This document shows positions 9,226-17,626 of a DNA stretch of 64,000 nucleotides, piece by piece (the first letter of the stretch is position 1; each line of letters opens with the position of its first letter). The position numbers and the translations under genes are program-made. Source of the DNA: Gemmatimonadetes bacterium T265. GTDB lineage: Bacteria > Gemmatimonadota > Gemmatimonadetes > Gemmatimonadales > Gemmatimonadaceae. Under the pieces are notes generated by a model. The model saw only the letters and a program-made list of their open reading frames with translations, did not search any database and had not been told where the DNA came from. The stretch covers positions 2,492,342-2,556,341 of the forward strand of contig BPUI01000001.1 of assembly GCA_019973575.1 (NCBI GenBank), read 5' to 3'.

Positions 9226-9957
9226 ATGAGCATCCGCGACCAGATCCTCGACGCCGCCGCGCGCGTGTACGCCGAGCACGGGTTTCGTGGCGCGACGACG
9301 CGGCGCATCGCCGACGCCGCCGGCGTGAACGAGGTCACCCTCTTCCGCACCTTCGGTTCGAAGGCCGCGCTCATCCAGGCCGCGCTCCGGCACACCGGGG
9401 CGGCCGACGCCTCGGCCCCGCACGCGCTCCCCGAGGCGCCGCGCGACCCGGAACGCGAGCTCTCGGCGTGGGCGGCCGTCCAGCTCGAGCACCTTCGCAC
9501 CAAGCGCGCGCTCATCCGCCAGGCGATGAACGACTTCGAAACCCGTCCCGACGCCGCGTACGCGGCGCAGGGGTGGGACGCAGCCGACGTCGAGCTGCAC
9601 CGCTACCTCGTCCGGCTCGGCGAGTACGGGTTCGTGGCCTGGGACGCCGACCCGGCCGACGCGCCCGACGGACGCGTGGGCGCGGCGCGCCTGAGCGCCG
9701 TCGCTCCGGGCAGCCGACGCGAGGACGTGCTCGCCGCCGCGGCCATGTTCATGGCCGCGCTGTTCAGCGACGCGATGGGGCGCGACATGATGCCGCAGCT
9801 CTACGCCCAACCGGCCGAGCGCGCGCCCGCGCTCTACGTCCGACTCTTCCTGCGCGCGCTCAACTGCGCCGGTCCCACGACACGCCGTGTACGCCGGCCG
9901 GCCCACCGTGCCGGCCGGCGCGCGGGCCGCGTTCCGCCCTCGACTGAGGCCGCCTAA
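9226..9957 (+). CDS. TetR/AcrR-family transcriptional regulator
   Basis: The 243-residue protein has a classic TetR helix-turn-helix at about residues 8-50 (ILDAAARVYAEHGFRGATTR, then IADAAGVNEVTLFRTFGSK). The C-terminal part is helical, fits ligand binding and dimerisation, and ends in a basic tail. It is the first gene before a TolC-like factor (6 nt gap) and a periplasmic adaptor. It therefore most likely represses this efflux operon and itself through the 20-bp palindrome upstream. The inducer is unknown. Confidence 0.9.
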   Translation: MSIRDQILDAAARVYAEHGFRGATTRRIADAAGVNEVTLFRTFGSKAALIQAALRHTGAADASAPHALPEAPRDPERELSAWAAVQLEHLRTKRALIRQAMNDFETRPDAAYAAQGWDAADVELHRYLVRLGEYGFVAWDADPADAPDGRVGAARLSAVAPGSRREDVLAAAAMFMAALFSDAMGRDMMPQLYAQPAERAPALYVRLFLRALNCAGPTTRRVRRPAHRAGRRAGRVPPSTEAA

Positions 9958-9963
9958 ACCCGC

Positions 9964-11892
9964 ATGCTCAGTTCCTCGCAGCGCGCCGTGCGGCGCGCCT
10001 TGCGCCCCGCCGCGCTCGCCCTCGCGCTGGCGCCGAGCCTCGCGGCCGCGCAGGCGTCAACCGCCACGGCGACCGGCCGTCCCGCCCCGACCGCGCGCGC
10101 ACCGCTCCCCCTGTCGCTCGACGACGCGCTTGCGCTCGGCGAACGGCAGAGCGAGAGCGTTCGCATCGCCGACGCCGGCGTCGTCCGCGCGCGGGGGCAG
10201 GTGGTCCAGGCGCGCGCCGCCTTCTTCCCGCAGCTGAGCGGAAGCGGGTCGTACCAACGGCTCGTCCAGAGCCAGTTCCAGGCGCTCGCCAATCAGGCGG
10301 CCGCGTCGGCCCCGGCCGTCGACCCGAACGCGCCGGTCGCGCTCTGCACGCCACCCCTCGCGCCTAACGCGACCCCGGAGCAGCGCGCCGCCGCGCTCGC
10401 CGCTGCGCAGTCCTGTCAATCCAGCAGTTCGAGCGGGATCGGCAGCCTCACGCGCGCGTTCGCCAGTCCTAACACGATCGTGCTCGGCGTCAGCGGCAGC
10501 CAGACACTCTTCGCCGGCGGGCGCCTGCTCGCGTCGCGCCGCTCGGCCGACGCGGGGCGCCGCTCCGCCGAGGTCGGCCTGACGAGCGCGCGCGCCCAGG
10601 TCCGCCTCGACGTCGCGACCGCGTACTACGACGCGTCGCTGTCCGACGTGCTCGTCGGCATCGCGGAGAGCACGCTCGTCCAGGCCGAGCGCGCCTACCG
10701 TCAGACCGCGCTCGGCCGCGAGGTCGGCAACGTGAGCGAGTTCGACCTGCTCCGCGCCCGCGTCTCGCGCGACAACCAACGCCCCACGCTCGTCCAGGCG
10801 CGCGGCAACCGCGACCAGGCCTACCTGCGGCTGCGCCAACTGCTGAACGTACCGCTCGACGCCCCGCTCCGCCTCACGACCGGGCTCCCGCTGCCGACCG
10901 CGGCGACGCCCGCCGCCGTCCCCGGCTCCGCGCTTACCGGCAACGGTGCCGGGGCGGCCGCCGCCCAGGCCGGCGCGCGCCGGGACAGCGTCGCGCGCAG
11001 CGTCGTCCGCGGCGACACCGTGCGCGTCACGAGCGTCGCCTTCGACCCCGCCGAGGTGCTCGGCGACGACCCCGCCGTGGCGGCGGCCGTCGACAGCGCC
11101 GTCGCGCGCGCCGACACGACCGGGCGCGGGCGCGCCACCGCGCGCCAGTCGCGCGAGAACGTCCTCGTGCAGCAGAGCGCGCTCCGGATCTCGCGCGCGC
11201 AGCGGCTGCCGTCGCTCGCGCTCCAGGCCAACTACCAGCGCTACGGCTACCCCGCCGGCAACGGCATCTCGTTCCCGACCGCGCTCAACCAGTACTACCC
11301 CAACTTCACGGTCGGGTTAGGCGTCTCGGTCCCCGTGTTCACCGGCGGGCGCATCGGCGGCGACGTGCTCGTCGCGGAGGCGAACCTGCGCGAGGCCGAG
11401 GCGACGTCGCGCCAGGTCGAACAGCTCGCCTCGCTCGACGGGCAGCTCGCCGTGACGCAGTTCGCGGAGGCCGAGGCGCAGCTCCGCTCGACCGCGGGCA
11501 CGGCGGAGCAGGCCGCGCGCGCCTACCAGATCGCCGAGGTCCGCTTTCGCGAGGGCGTCTCGACCCAGGTCGAGCTGGCCGACGCGCGCGTGCAGCTCCA
11601 GCAGGCGCAGGCCAACGCCGCGCAGGCCGCGCGCGACCGCGAGGTCGCGCGACTGCGGCTCGCGCTCCTGCGCGACCTGCCGCTGTCGTCCAACGTGCAG
11701 GGCGGCGCGCAGAGCGGCGCCGGCAGCTCCGGCGGCCGCCAGGGCGGCGGCGCGGGCCAGCAGAGCGTCCCCGCGCAGCAGGGCGGCGCCGTCACGACGA
11801 CCAGCACTACCACCACGGGCACGATCGGCTCGGGCACGACGACCACGACGACGAGCACCGGCCAGTCGCCGACGGGGGGCACCACGCCGTGA
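9964..11892 (+). CDS. TolC-family outer-membrane efflux factor
   Basis: The protein has 642 residues with a signal peptide (ALALAPSLAAAQA). Two OEP-type repeats of long helices follow, around PLSLDDALALGERQSESV at the start and the second half near GVSVPVFTGGRIGGDVLVAE. The helical hairpins are rich in A-E-Q-R, and AYQIAEVRFREGVSTQVELADARVQ is the typical TolC second-repeat helix. It is about 150-200 residues longer than a usual TolC because of an Ala-rich insert in each half and a Gly/Ser/Thr-rich tail (from ~residue 580, with runs of TTTT). It should form the trimeric exit duct for a tripartite pump. The next gene encodes the adaptor and overlaps or directly follows. Confidence 0.92.
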   Translation: MLSSSQRAVRRALRPAALALALAPSLAAAQASTATATGRPAPTARAPLPLSLDDALALGERQSESVRIADAGVVRARGQVVQARAAFFPQLSGSGSYQRLVQSQFQALANQAAASAPAVDPNAPVALCTPPLAPNATPEQRAAALAAAQSCQSSSSSGIGSLTRAFASPNTIVLGVSGSQTLFAGGRLLASRRSADAGRRSAEVGLTSARAQVRLDVATAYYDASLSDVLVGIAESTLVQAERAYRQTALGREVGNVSEFDLLRARVSRDNQRPTLVQARGNRDQAYLRLRQLLNVPLDAPLRLTTGLPLPTAATPAAVPGSALTGNGAGAAAAQAGARRDSVARSVVRGDTVRVTSVAFDPAEVLGDDPAVAAAVDSAVARADTTGRGRATARQSRENVLVQQSALRISRAQRLPSLALQANYQRYGYPAGNGISFPTALNQYYPNFTVGLGVSVPVFTGGRIGGDVLVAEANLREAEATSRQVEQLASLDGQLAVTQFAEAEAQLRSTAGTAEQAARAYQIAEVRFREGVSTQVELADARVQLQQAQANAAQAARDREVARLRLALLRDLPLSSNVQGGAQSGAGSSGGRQGGGAGQQSVPAQQGGAVTTTSTTTTGTIGSGTTTTTTSTGQSPTGGTTP

Positions 11893-11945
11893 CCCCCGCG
11901 CCCGCTCCGCACCGCATCGCTCCGAGCTCCCACCCGACGACGTCC

Positions 11946-13103
11946 ATGCCTCGTCCGACCGCGCGCACGCTCGCGCTTCTCGCCACCGGCTTCGGCCTGA
12001 CCGCGTTGGGCGGCTGCAAGCGCGGCGGCGCGGCGCAGGCCGCGCAGGACTCGGCGGCCGCGGCCAACGCCCCGACCGTGATCGGCCCCGAGAACGTCGC
12101 CGTCGTCACCCGCGACAAGGTTTCGAGCGGCCCGACCCTCTCGGGCGCGCTCACCCCGGAGCGCGTCGCGACGCTCCGCGCGCAGGCCAACGGGACAGTC
12201 ACGGCGGTCTACGCCGAGGCCGGACAGCGCGTCGCGCGCGGCCAGGCGCTCGCCCGGGTCGAGACGACCGGGCTCACCGACCAGGTGGCGAGCGCGCGCG
12301 CGCAGGTCACGGCCACGCGCGCCAACGCCGCGGTCGCGACCCGCGACGCCGAGCGCAACGACCGGTTGCTCGCCTCGGGGGCGATCGCGTCGCGCGACGC
12401 GGAGACGACGCGCGCGCAGGCCGTCGCCGCCCGCGCGCAGGTCGCCTCCGCCGAGGCGCAGCTCGCCAACGCCCAGCGCCAGCTCGGGAACACCAACGCC
12501 GCGGCGCCGTTCACGGGCATCGTCGGCACGCGCTCGGTGAACGTCGGCGACGTCGTCTCGTCCGGCACGGCGCTCTACACCGTCGTCGATCCGTCGGGCA
12601 TGCAGCTGACGGGGAGCATCCCCGCGGACCAGCTCTCGCAGGTGCGACTCGGGCAGCCGGTCAGCTTCACCGTCACCGGCTACCCGGGGCGCGACTTCAC
12701 CGGGCGCGTCACCCGCATCGCGCCCGTCGCGGACCCGACGACGCGCCAGGTCCAGATCATCGCGTCGATCCCGAACGCGGGGAACGCCCTCGTCGGCGGC
12801 CTCTATGCGGAGGGACGGGTGTCGAGCGACACCCGCGACGCGCTCGTCGTGCCGGCCGACGCGGTCGATCAGCGCGGCGTGCGCCCCGTCGTGGTGCGCG
12901 TGCGCGGCGGCCGGGCGGAGCGCGTCCCAGTCGAGCTCGGTCTGCGCGACGAGGCCAAGGAGCGCCAGGAGATCCGCGGCGCCATCGCGGTGGGCGACAC
13001 CCTCCTTCGCGGCGCGGCGCAGGCGCTGGCCCCAGGGAGCCTCGTGCGCGTCGCCGCGGCGGCGAACGACCGGCCAGTCTCGCCGACGTCGTCGCCGCGT
13101 TAG
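11946..13103 (+). CDS. Periplasmic adaptor (membrane-fusion) lipoprotein of RND/HlyD type
   Basis: From ATG 11946 the protein has 385 residues and opens with a lipoprotein signal (lipobox ALGGC, Cys22). A GTG at 11889 overlapping the TolC stop (GTGA) would add 19 residues before the signal, so 11946 is preferred. Barrel-sandwich halves are visible (GTVTAVYAEAGQRVARGQAL and AAPFTGIVGTRSVNVGDVV), separated by an A-Q-R-rich helical hairpin. A beta-barrel domain (GYPGRDFTGRVTRIAPV) and a membrane-proximal domain follow. It links TolC to an inner-membrane transporter, but no such transporter is encoded next to it: the following gene is an antitoxin. Confidence 0.93.
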   Translation: MPRPTARTLALLATGFGLTALGGCKRGGAAQAAQDSAAAANAPTVIGPENVAVVTRDKVSSGPTLSGALTPERVATLRAQANGTVTAVYAEAGQRVARGQALARVETTGLTDQVASARAQVTATRANAAVATRDAERNDRLLASGAIASRDAETTRAQAVAARAQVASAEAQLANAQRQLGNTNAAAPFTGIVGTRSVNVGDVVSSGTALYTVVDPSGMQLTGSIPADQLSQVRLGQPVSFTVTGYPGRDFTGRVTRIAPVADPTTRQVQIIASIPNAGNALVGGLYAEGRVSSDTRDALVVPADAVDQRGVRPVVVRVRGGRAERVPVELGLRDEAKERQEIRGAIAVGDTLLRGAAQALAPGSLVRVAAAANDRPVSPTSSPR

Positions 13104-13158
13104 GGACGCTGGCCAGTCGAGCGGACAATGCGGCCGGGGACGAAACCGGCCGCCACGG

Positions 13159-13220
13159 TCCGGAGGTTGCGCACTCCGGATCCGGAGCGTATGATAGCGG
13201 CACCACCCGCATCCGGAGCG
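13159..13220 (+). promoter_or_regulatory. Promoter/operator of the Xre-RES toxin-antitoxin operon
   Basis: A near-consensus promoter is present: TTGCGC (13167-13172), 17 nt, TATGAT (13190-13195). A perfect 14-bp palindrome CTCCGGATCCGGAG (13174-13187) fills the spacer. The heptamer TCCGGAG occurs three times (13159, 13181, 13212), twice inside the direct repeat ATCCGGAGCG (13180, 13211). This layout fits autorepression by the antitoxin or the complex. Confidence 0.7.
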
Positions 13221-13222
13221 CC

Positions 13223-13663
13223 ATGGCCGCCCCTCGCCTCGCTTACCCCGTCACGCGGTACAGCCCCTCGCCGCTCGTCGACCTCTCGGCCCGCGACGAG
13301 CGCGAGCGGCTGAGCCCCGCGGCCCTGCGCGGCTTCTTCAACATCATGGCCCGCTGGCAGGTGCGCGACGAGGACGCCCGCGCCCTCCTCGGCGGGGTTT
13401 CCAACGGCCCCTACTACGAGTGGAAACGCCGCCCCGAGCGCACCCTCGACGCCGACACGCTGCAGCGCATCTCGTACCTCGTCGGGATCTTCAAGGCGCT
13501 CCACATCCTGCACGGCGAGGCGCTCGCCGACGAGTGGGTGCACCTGCCCAACGCCAACGGCCTGTTCGGCGGGCAGACGCCGCTCGACTTCATGCGGCGC
13601 GGCGGCATCCCGGCCATGCAGACCGTCCGCCGCCTGCTCGACGCGCGCCGCGCGGGGCTGTGA
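13223..13663 (+). CDS. Xre/MbcA/ParS-family antitoxin
   Basis: The protein has 146 residues. A central Xre-like helical domain (FFNIMARWQVRDEDARALLG) is followed by the DUF2384 C-terminal domain (RISYLVGIFKALHILHGE, then the PNANGLFGGQTPLDFM signature). This domain structure is that of antitoxins paired with RES-domain toxins. The toxin start codon overlaps its stop (GTGA). It should neutralise the toxin by binding the active-site cleft and repress the operon through the TCCGGAG repeats just upstream. Confidence 0.9.
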   Translation: MAAPRLAYPVTRYSPSPLVDLSARDERERLSPAALRGFFNIMARWQVRDEDARALLGGVSNGPYYEWKRRPERTLDADTLQRISYLVGIFKALHILHGEALADEWVHLPNANGLFGGQTPLDFMRRGGIPAMQTVRRLLDARRAGL

Positions 13664-14388
13664 GCCGTGGCGGGCGCGACGCGGACGACCTGCTGCCCTT
13701 CTGCACTCTCGTCCGTCGCGACGACACGCACCGCCTGATCTCGTCGCGCTACCGGCCGGGCAGCGAGAGCGTGCTGACTCTCATCGCCGACAGCACCCCG
13801 GACCTGCGGGACCTGTTCGACCTCGACCACGCGACCAACGACCGGCTGCTGGCGGAGCACGACCTGCTACCCGGCATCGGCGTGCACGAACTCGTGTTCG
13901 GGCTGCCCAACTACCGCGTCGTCAACGCCGCGTTCACGCACGCGCACCCGAGCGGCAGCCGCTGGAACGGCCCCGAGCGCGGCGCCTGGTACGCCGCCTT
14001 CGAACTCGAGACGTCGCAGGCCGAGATCGCGTTCCACAAGACCGTCGCGCTGGCCGAGGTTGGGCGGTTCGAAGACAGCGTGACGTACGACGACTACGTG
14101 AGCGACGTGCGCGGCTTCCTGCACGACGTCCGCCCGGCGGCCGACCCGGACGGGCGGTTCGCGGCCTGCCTCGCGCCCGACAGCTACGTCGCCTCGCAGC
14201 TCCTCGCCGAGTCGTTGCTCGCGGCGGGGTCGCTCGGCGTCGTGTACCCGAGCGTGCGCCGCGACGGCGGGACGTGCGTCGCGTGCTTCCGCCCGGCGCT
14301 CGTCGCCGACGTGCGGCGCGACGCGACGTACCGCTTCACCTGGGCCGGCGCCCCGACGCCCGTCGTCGTCGTCGAGCGCGACGGCTGA
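13660..14388 (+). CDS. RES-domain toxin (NAD+-degrading family)
   Basis: From the GTG at 13660, overlapping the antitoxin stop, the protein has 242 residues. The RES signature is recognisable: Arg in SGSRWN, Glu in FELETSQAEIAFH and Ser in YPSVRRDGGTCVACF. Characterised RES toxins (MbcT and relatives) deplete NAD+ by phosphorolysis or hydrolysis, stopping growth until the antitoxin recovers. A longer upstream frame exists but runs inside the antitoxin gene. The pair is complete and appears undamaged. Confidence 0.88.
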   Translation: MSRGGRDADDLLPFCTLVRRDDTHRLISSRYRPGSESVLTLIADSTPDLRDLFDLDHATNDRLLAEHDLLPGIGVHELVFGLPNYRVVNAAFTHAHPSGSRWNGPERGAWYAAFELETSQAEIAFHKTVALAEVGRFEDSVTYDDYVSDVRGFLHDVRPAADPDGRFAACLAPDSYVASQLLAESLLAAGSLGVVYPSVRRDGGTCVACFRPALVADVRRDATYRFTWAGAPTPVVVVERDG

Positions 14389-14470
14389 CGCCGGACGCCG
14401 CGTACTACCGCTGCCGCGCCGCCCGCGGGCGCGCCTACATTCCGCGCGTCCCTCATCCCGAGGTCCCCGC

Positions 14471-15097
14471 ATCCCGATCTGGCCCCCGCCGGAGCCCGCC
14501 GCGCTGGACGCGACCGCGCTCACGCCGCTCCAGCAGCTGTCGGCGTACCTGACGCTCGCCGTCACCCCGATCATCACCGAGGAGCTCGCGCCGGTCCTCG
14601 GCGGGGTCGCGGCGTCGGAGCAGCAGCTCGGGCTCGTGCGGGTGATCCTCGCGGTGACGATCGGCGGGTGGATCGCGACGGGGCTGCTCTACCTGCTCGG
14701 GTCGTGGCGTGGGCCGTGGGTGCGGCGGCGCTTCCCGCAGGCCGGCCGCGCGATCGACGTGCTGACGCGCGCCGTCTGCAAGCGGCCCTGGCGGGCGTCG
14801 TTCGCGGTGCGCTTCGCGTTCGGGGCGCGGCTGCTCCTGCCGCTCGCGTGCGGCGTCGCCCACGTGCGGCCGTCGACCTACTTCGTCGGCTCGCTCGCCG
14901 GGTCGGCCGCGTGGGCGACGGTATTCGTCTTCATCGGATACGAATTCGGCCAGGCCGCGATCCGCACCCTCGAACGCGTCCGCTCGTACGACCGGTACGC
15001 GTACGTCCTCGCGGCGGCCGCCGCCGTGATCGCCGTGGCGGTGCTGCTGCGCCGCCGGCGCCGGCGGCGCGCCGCGTCCGAGACGTTGCCAGAATGA
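14471..15097 (+). CDS. DedA-like (VTT-domain) small membrane protein; start codon uncertain
   Basis: The DedA-type entrance motif (PIITEELAPVLGG) lies in frame upstream of the first ATG/GTG-type start at 14636, so the gene must begin earlier. No ATG, GTG or TTG is in frame there. An ATC at 14471 follows GAGG with a 7-nt spacer, and CTG at 14504 is another option; either would be a non-canonical start. From 14471 the product is about 208 residues. It continues with two membrane helices around LACGVAHVRPSTYFVGSLAG and WATVFVFIGYEFGQ (the GY.G motif of the family), then a last helix before an Arg-rich tail. DedA/VTT proteins act in lipid flipping and membrane homeostasis. The stop overlaps the next gene (ATGA), suggesting coupling to the VirJ-like lipoprotein. 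Confidence 0.68.
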   Translation: MPIWPPPEPAALDATALTPLQQLSAYLTLAVTPIITEELAPVLGGVAASEQQLGLVRVILAVTIGGWIATGLLYLLGSWRGPWVRRRFPQAGRAIDVLTRAVCKRPWRASFAVRFAFGARLLLPLACGVAHVRPSTYFVGSLAGSAAWATVFVFIGYEFGQAAIRTLERVRSYDRYAYVLAAAAAVIAVAVLLRRRRRRRAASETLPE

Positions 15098-16722
15098 CCC
15101 GCGCCGGAACGATCCGCGGGTCGTGCCGGGCGGTCGTCGCCACCCTCTCGGTAGGACTCGCGCTCGGCTGCGACGCGCGCGGGTCGTCCGCCGGAGCGCG
15201 CGACGACCGGCGAACGGGCGCCCCGACCGGCGGAGACGGCCTGCCGGCGGCCGTCGCGACCGCCACGGCGCTGCCCGTACGGGCGACGTCCGCGTCCCGC
15301 GGCGCCGTCGCCGAGCAGACGTTCCGCTTCGGGGCGTTCGGGCTCGTGCACGTGCTGCACGCCGGCGCGGCGCCGCTCGCCGGAACCGCGCCCGCGCACA
15401 CGGTCGTCTTCGCGTCCGGCGACGGCGGCTGGGACGCGAACGCGGCGCAGATCGCGCGACGCATCGCCGGGTCGGGCGACGTGCTCGTCCTCGGCGTCGA
15501 CAGCAAGACGTACCTGGCGCAGACGGGTCGCGGGCGCGGGTGCGCGTTCCCGGCCGGCGACTTCGAAGCGCTGAGCCAGTATACGCAGCACCGGCTCGGG
15601 GTCGCGCGCTACACGCCGCCGGTCCTCGTCGGGCACTCGTCGGGCGCGGCGCTCGTCTACGCCACGCTCGCTCAGGCGCCGCGCGGCACGTTCCCGGGCG
15701 CGGTCGCACTCGGCCTCTGCGCGGGCACCTCGTCCCCGCGTCCGTTCTGCGGCGCGTCGCGACGGCCACCGTTAGGCGCGCGTCGTCGCGGCGGCTTCGT
15801 CCTCCTGCCCGACACGGCGCTCCGGCTGCCGGTCACGGTCCTGCGCCCGACCGCGGAAGACGACGACTGCCCGCTCGCGGGCGTCCAACGCTTCGTCCAA
15901 GCCACGCCCGGCGCCGAGCTCGTGACCGTGCCGGGCGGCCATCTCTTCGCCACCGCCGACTGGCTACCGGCGTTCACGCGCGCGCTGGACCGCGCGGCGC
16001 CCCCCCAGCCCGCGCTCGCCGAGCGGGCGTCGGGGGCAGCCGCCGCAGCGAGAGTGGACGCGAGCGTCGCCGACCTTCCGCTCGTGCAGATCGCGCCGGC
16101 CGCCGCGGCCGGCGGACCGTCGGACCTCGTCGCGGTCGTGCTCTCGGGCGACGGCGGCTGGGCGAGTATCGACCGCGAAGTCGGCGAGACGCTCGCGGCG
16201 GCCGGCGTGCCAGTCGTCGGACTCAACACGCTGCAGTACTTCTGGACGCCGCGCACGCCCGACGGCGCGGGCGCGGACCTCGCGCGCCTCGTCGCGCACG
16301 CGACGAGCGCGCCGCCCGGCGGCGGCCCACCACGGCCGCGTGTCGTGCTCGTCGGCTACTCGCGCGGCGCGGACGTGCTGCCGTTCATGGCGCGCCGGCT
16401 CCCGCCGGAGCTCCGGGCCCGCGTGGCCGCGGTCGCGCTCCTCGGCCTCGAGTCGTCGATCGCTTTCGAGTTTCACGTGTCTGACTGGCTCGGTGGCTCC
16501 GCCTCCGACGAGCGGCCGACGCTCCCCGAGGTCGCGGCGCTGCGGGCGATCCTCCCGCCCGCGGTGCCCGTCCTCTGCCTCTACGGCAGCGGCGAGGACG
16601 ACAGCGCCTGTCCGGCCGCCGCACGCCAGGGCGGCGCCCGTGCGATCGCGATGCCCGGCGGCCACCACCTCGGCGGCGACTACCCGGCGCTCGCGCGCCA
16701 GATTCTCGCGGCGGTGCACTGA
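15094..16722 (+). CDS. Tandem VirJ/AcvB-type alpha/beta-hydrolase lipoprotein
   Basis: From ATG 15094 the protein has 542 residues and a lipoprotein signal (LALGC). Two similar alpha/beta-hydrolase domains follow. The first has VVFASGDGGWDANAAQIARR and nucleophile elbow VGHSSGA; the second has VVLSGDGGWASIDREVGETL and VGYSRGADVLPF. Both end in a PGGH histidine motif (VPGGHLF, MPGGHHLGG). The second matches VirJ of Agrobacterium. Characterised AcvB hydrolyses lysyl-phosphatidylglycerol in the periplasm; that function here is inference. The gene overlaps the DedA-like gene, so both may remodel membrane lipids. Confidence 0.85.
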   Translation: MTRAGTIRGSCRAVVATLSVGLALGCDARGSSAGARDDRRTGAPTGGDGLPAAVATATALPVRATSASRGAVAEQTFRFGAFGLVHVLHAGAAPLAGTAPAHTVVFASGDGGWDANAAQIARRIAGSGDVLVLGVDSKTYLAQTGRGRGCAFPAGDFEALSQYTQHRLGVARYTPPVLVGHSSGAALVYATLAQAPRGTFPGAVALGLCAGTSSPRPFCGASRRPPLGARRRGGFVLLPDTALRLPVTVLRPTAEDDDCPLAGVQRFVQATPGAELVTVPGGHLFATADWLPAFTRALDRAAPPQPALAERASGAAAAARVDASVADLPLVQIAPAAAAGGPSDLVAVVLSGDGGWASIDREVGETLAAAGVPVVGLNTLQYFWTPRTPDGAGADLARLVAHATSAPPGGGPPRPRVVLVGYSRGADVLPFMARRLPPELRARVAAVALLGLESSIAFEFHVSDWLGGSASDERPTLPEVAALRAILPPAVPVLCLYGSGEDDSACPAAARQGGARAIAMPGGHHLGGDYPALARQILAAVH

Positions 16723-16750
16723 GCGCGGCTTAGTCGCGACCCGTCCGGGA

Positions 16751-16779
16751 TTCCTCCGGGCGCGTGAGTCGTCTAGGAT
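16751..16779 (+). promoter_or_regulatory. Weak candidate promoter for the DUF5715 gene
   Basis: TTCCTC (16751-16756) and TAGGAT (16774-16779) are spaced by 17 nt in the 97-nt gap before the ATG at 16820. The -35 match is poor. Confidence 0.3.
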
Positions 16780-16819
16780 AGAGAGTCCCGCCCGCCACGC
16801 CCGCCGCCGCCTCCCGCCG

Positions 16820-17584
16820 ATGTCCGCTGCCTCGCTCACGGCGCGCGCCCGCGCCGCCGCCGCGCTGTTCGCGCTCACCGCCGCCCTCGCCGTTTCGGGC
16901 GAAGTCGCGACCGCCGCCCCGACCGCCACCGCGCACGCCGCACACCGCACCCGCACGAAGTCGCGCGCCCACACGCGCGCCAACCTGCACGCGCGGCTCC
17001 GCGCGCACGCGCGCCTGCACGCCCGTTCGCACGCGGCCCATCGGTCGCGCCTGCATGCGTTGACGACGGTCGCGGCCGCGGATGCGTCGGCGGCCGAGGC
17101 GAGCGCCGGCGGCGCGTCGCTGCGCGGATCGCACGCCGCGGTCGACCGCGCGTACGACGAGGCCGTGCGCGAGGGGCTGCCGTTCGTCCACTCGTACACC
17201 GAGCTCGAGCGGCGTGCGGGCGACGGCGAGTACGTCCCGCTGAGCCGTGCGACATCCACGTACCAGCTCAAAGGCGTCGGCTCGCCGTACGTGCGCCCGG
17301 CCACGCGCGACTTCGTGACGAGCTTCGCCGCCGACTACGCGCGCACGTGCGGCGAACCGCTCACGGTCACGAGCGCGATGCGGCCGACCTCGATCCGGCT
17401 CCGCAACTCGGTCGAGAAGTCGGTGCACCCGACCGGCATGGCGGTCGACCTGCGCGCCTCGCGCACGGGCTGCCGCGCCTGGATGCGCACGACGCTGCTC
17501 GGCCTCGAGCGCCAGGGCGTGATCGACGCGACGGAGGAGCACCACCCGGCGCACTTCCACGTCGTCGTGCTGCGCGCGCCCTGA
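16820..17584 (+). CDS. DUF5715-type secreted protein with M15-like metallopeptidase motifs
   Basis: From ATG 16820 the protein has 254 residues. A signal peptide (ALFALTAALAVSGEVATA) is followed by about 55 residues dominated by His, Arg and Ala in an H-A-R-pattern (roughly residues 40-80). The C-terminal domain contains HPTGMAVDLR and PAHFHVVVL, the H-x6-D and HxH arrangement of D,D-carboxypeptidase/VanY-like folds, with TSAMRPTSIRLRNSVEKS before it. This supports a zinc-dependent peptidoglycan or peptide hydrolase in the envelope; activity is not established for the family. The His/Arg-rich linker is odd and may bind metal or cell-wall polymers. Confidence 0.75.
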   Translation: MSAASLTARARAAAALFALTAALAVSGEVATAAPTATAHAAHRTRTKSRAHTRANLHARLRAHARLHARSHAAHRSRLHALTTVAAADASAAEASAGGASLRGSHAAVDRAYDEAVREGLPFVHSYTELERRAGDGEYVPLSRATSTYQLKGVGSPYVRPATRDFVTSFAADYARTCGEPLTVTSAMRPTSIRLRNSVEKSVHPTGMAVDLRASRTGCRAWMRTTLLGLERQGVIDATEEHHPAHFHVVVLRAP

Positions 17585-17626
17585 CCCTGCGTTAGGCGTC
17601 CGTCCGCGTCCCCGGTCGGCGCGGAC

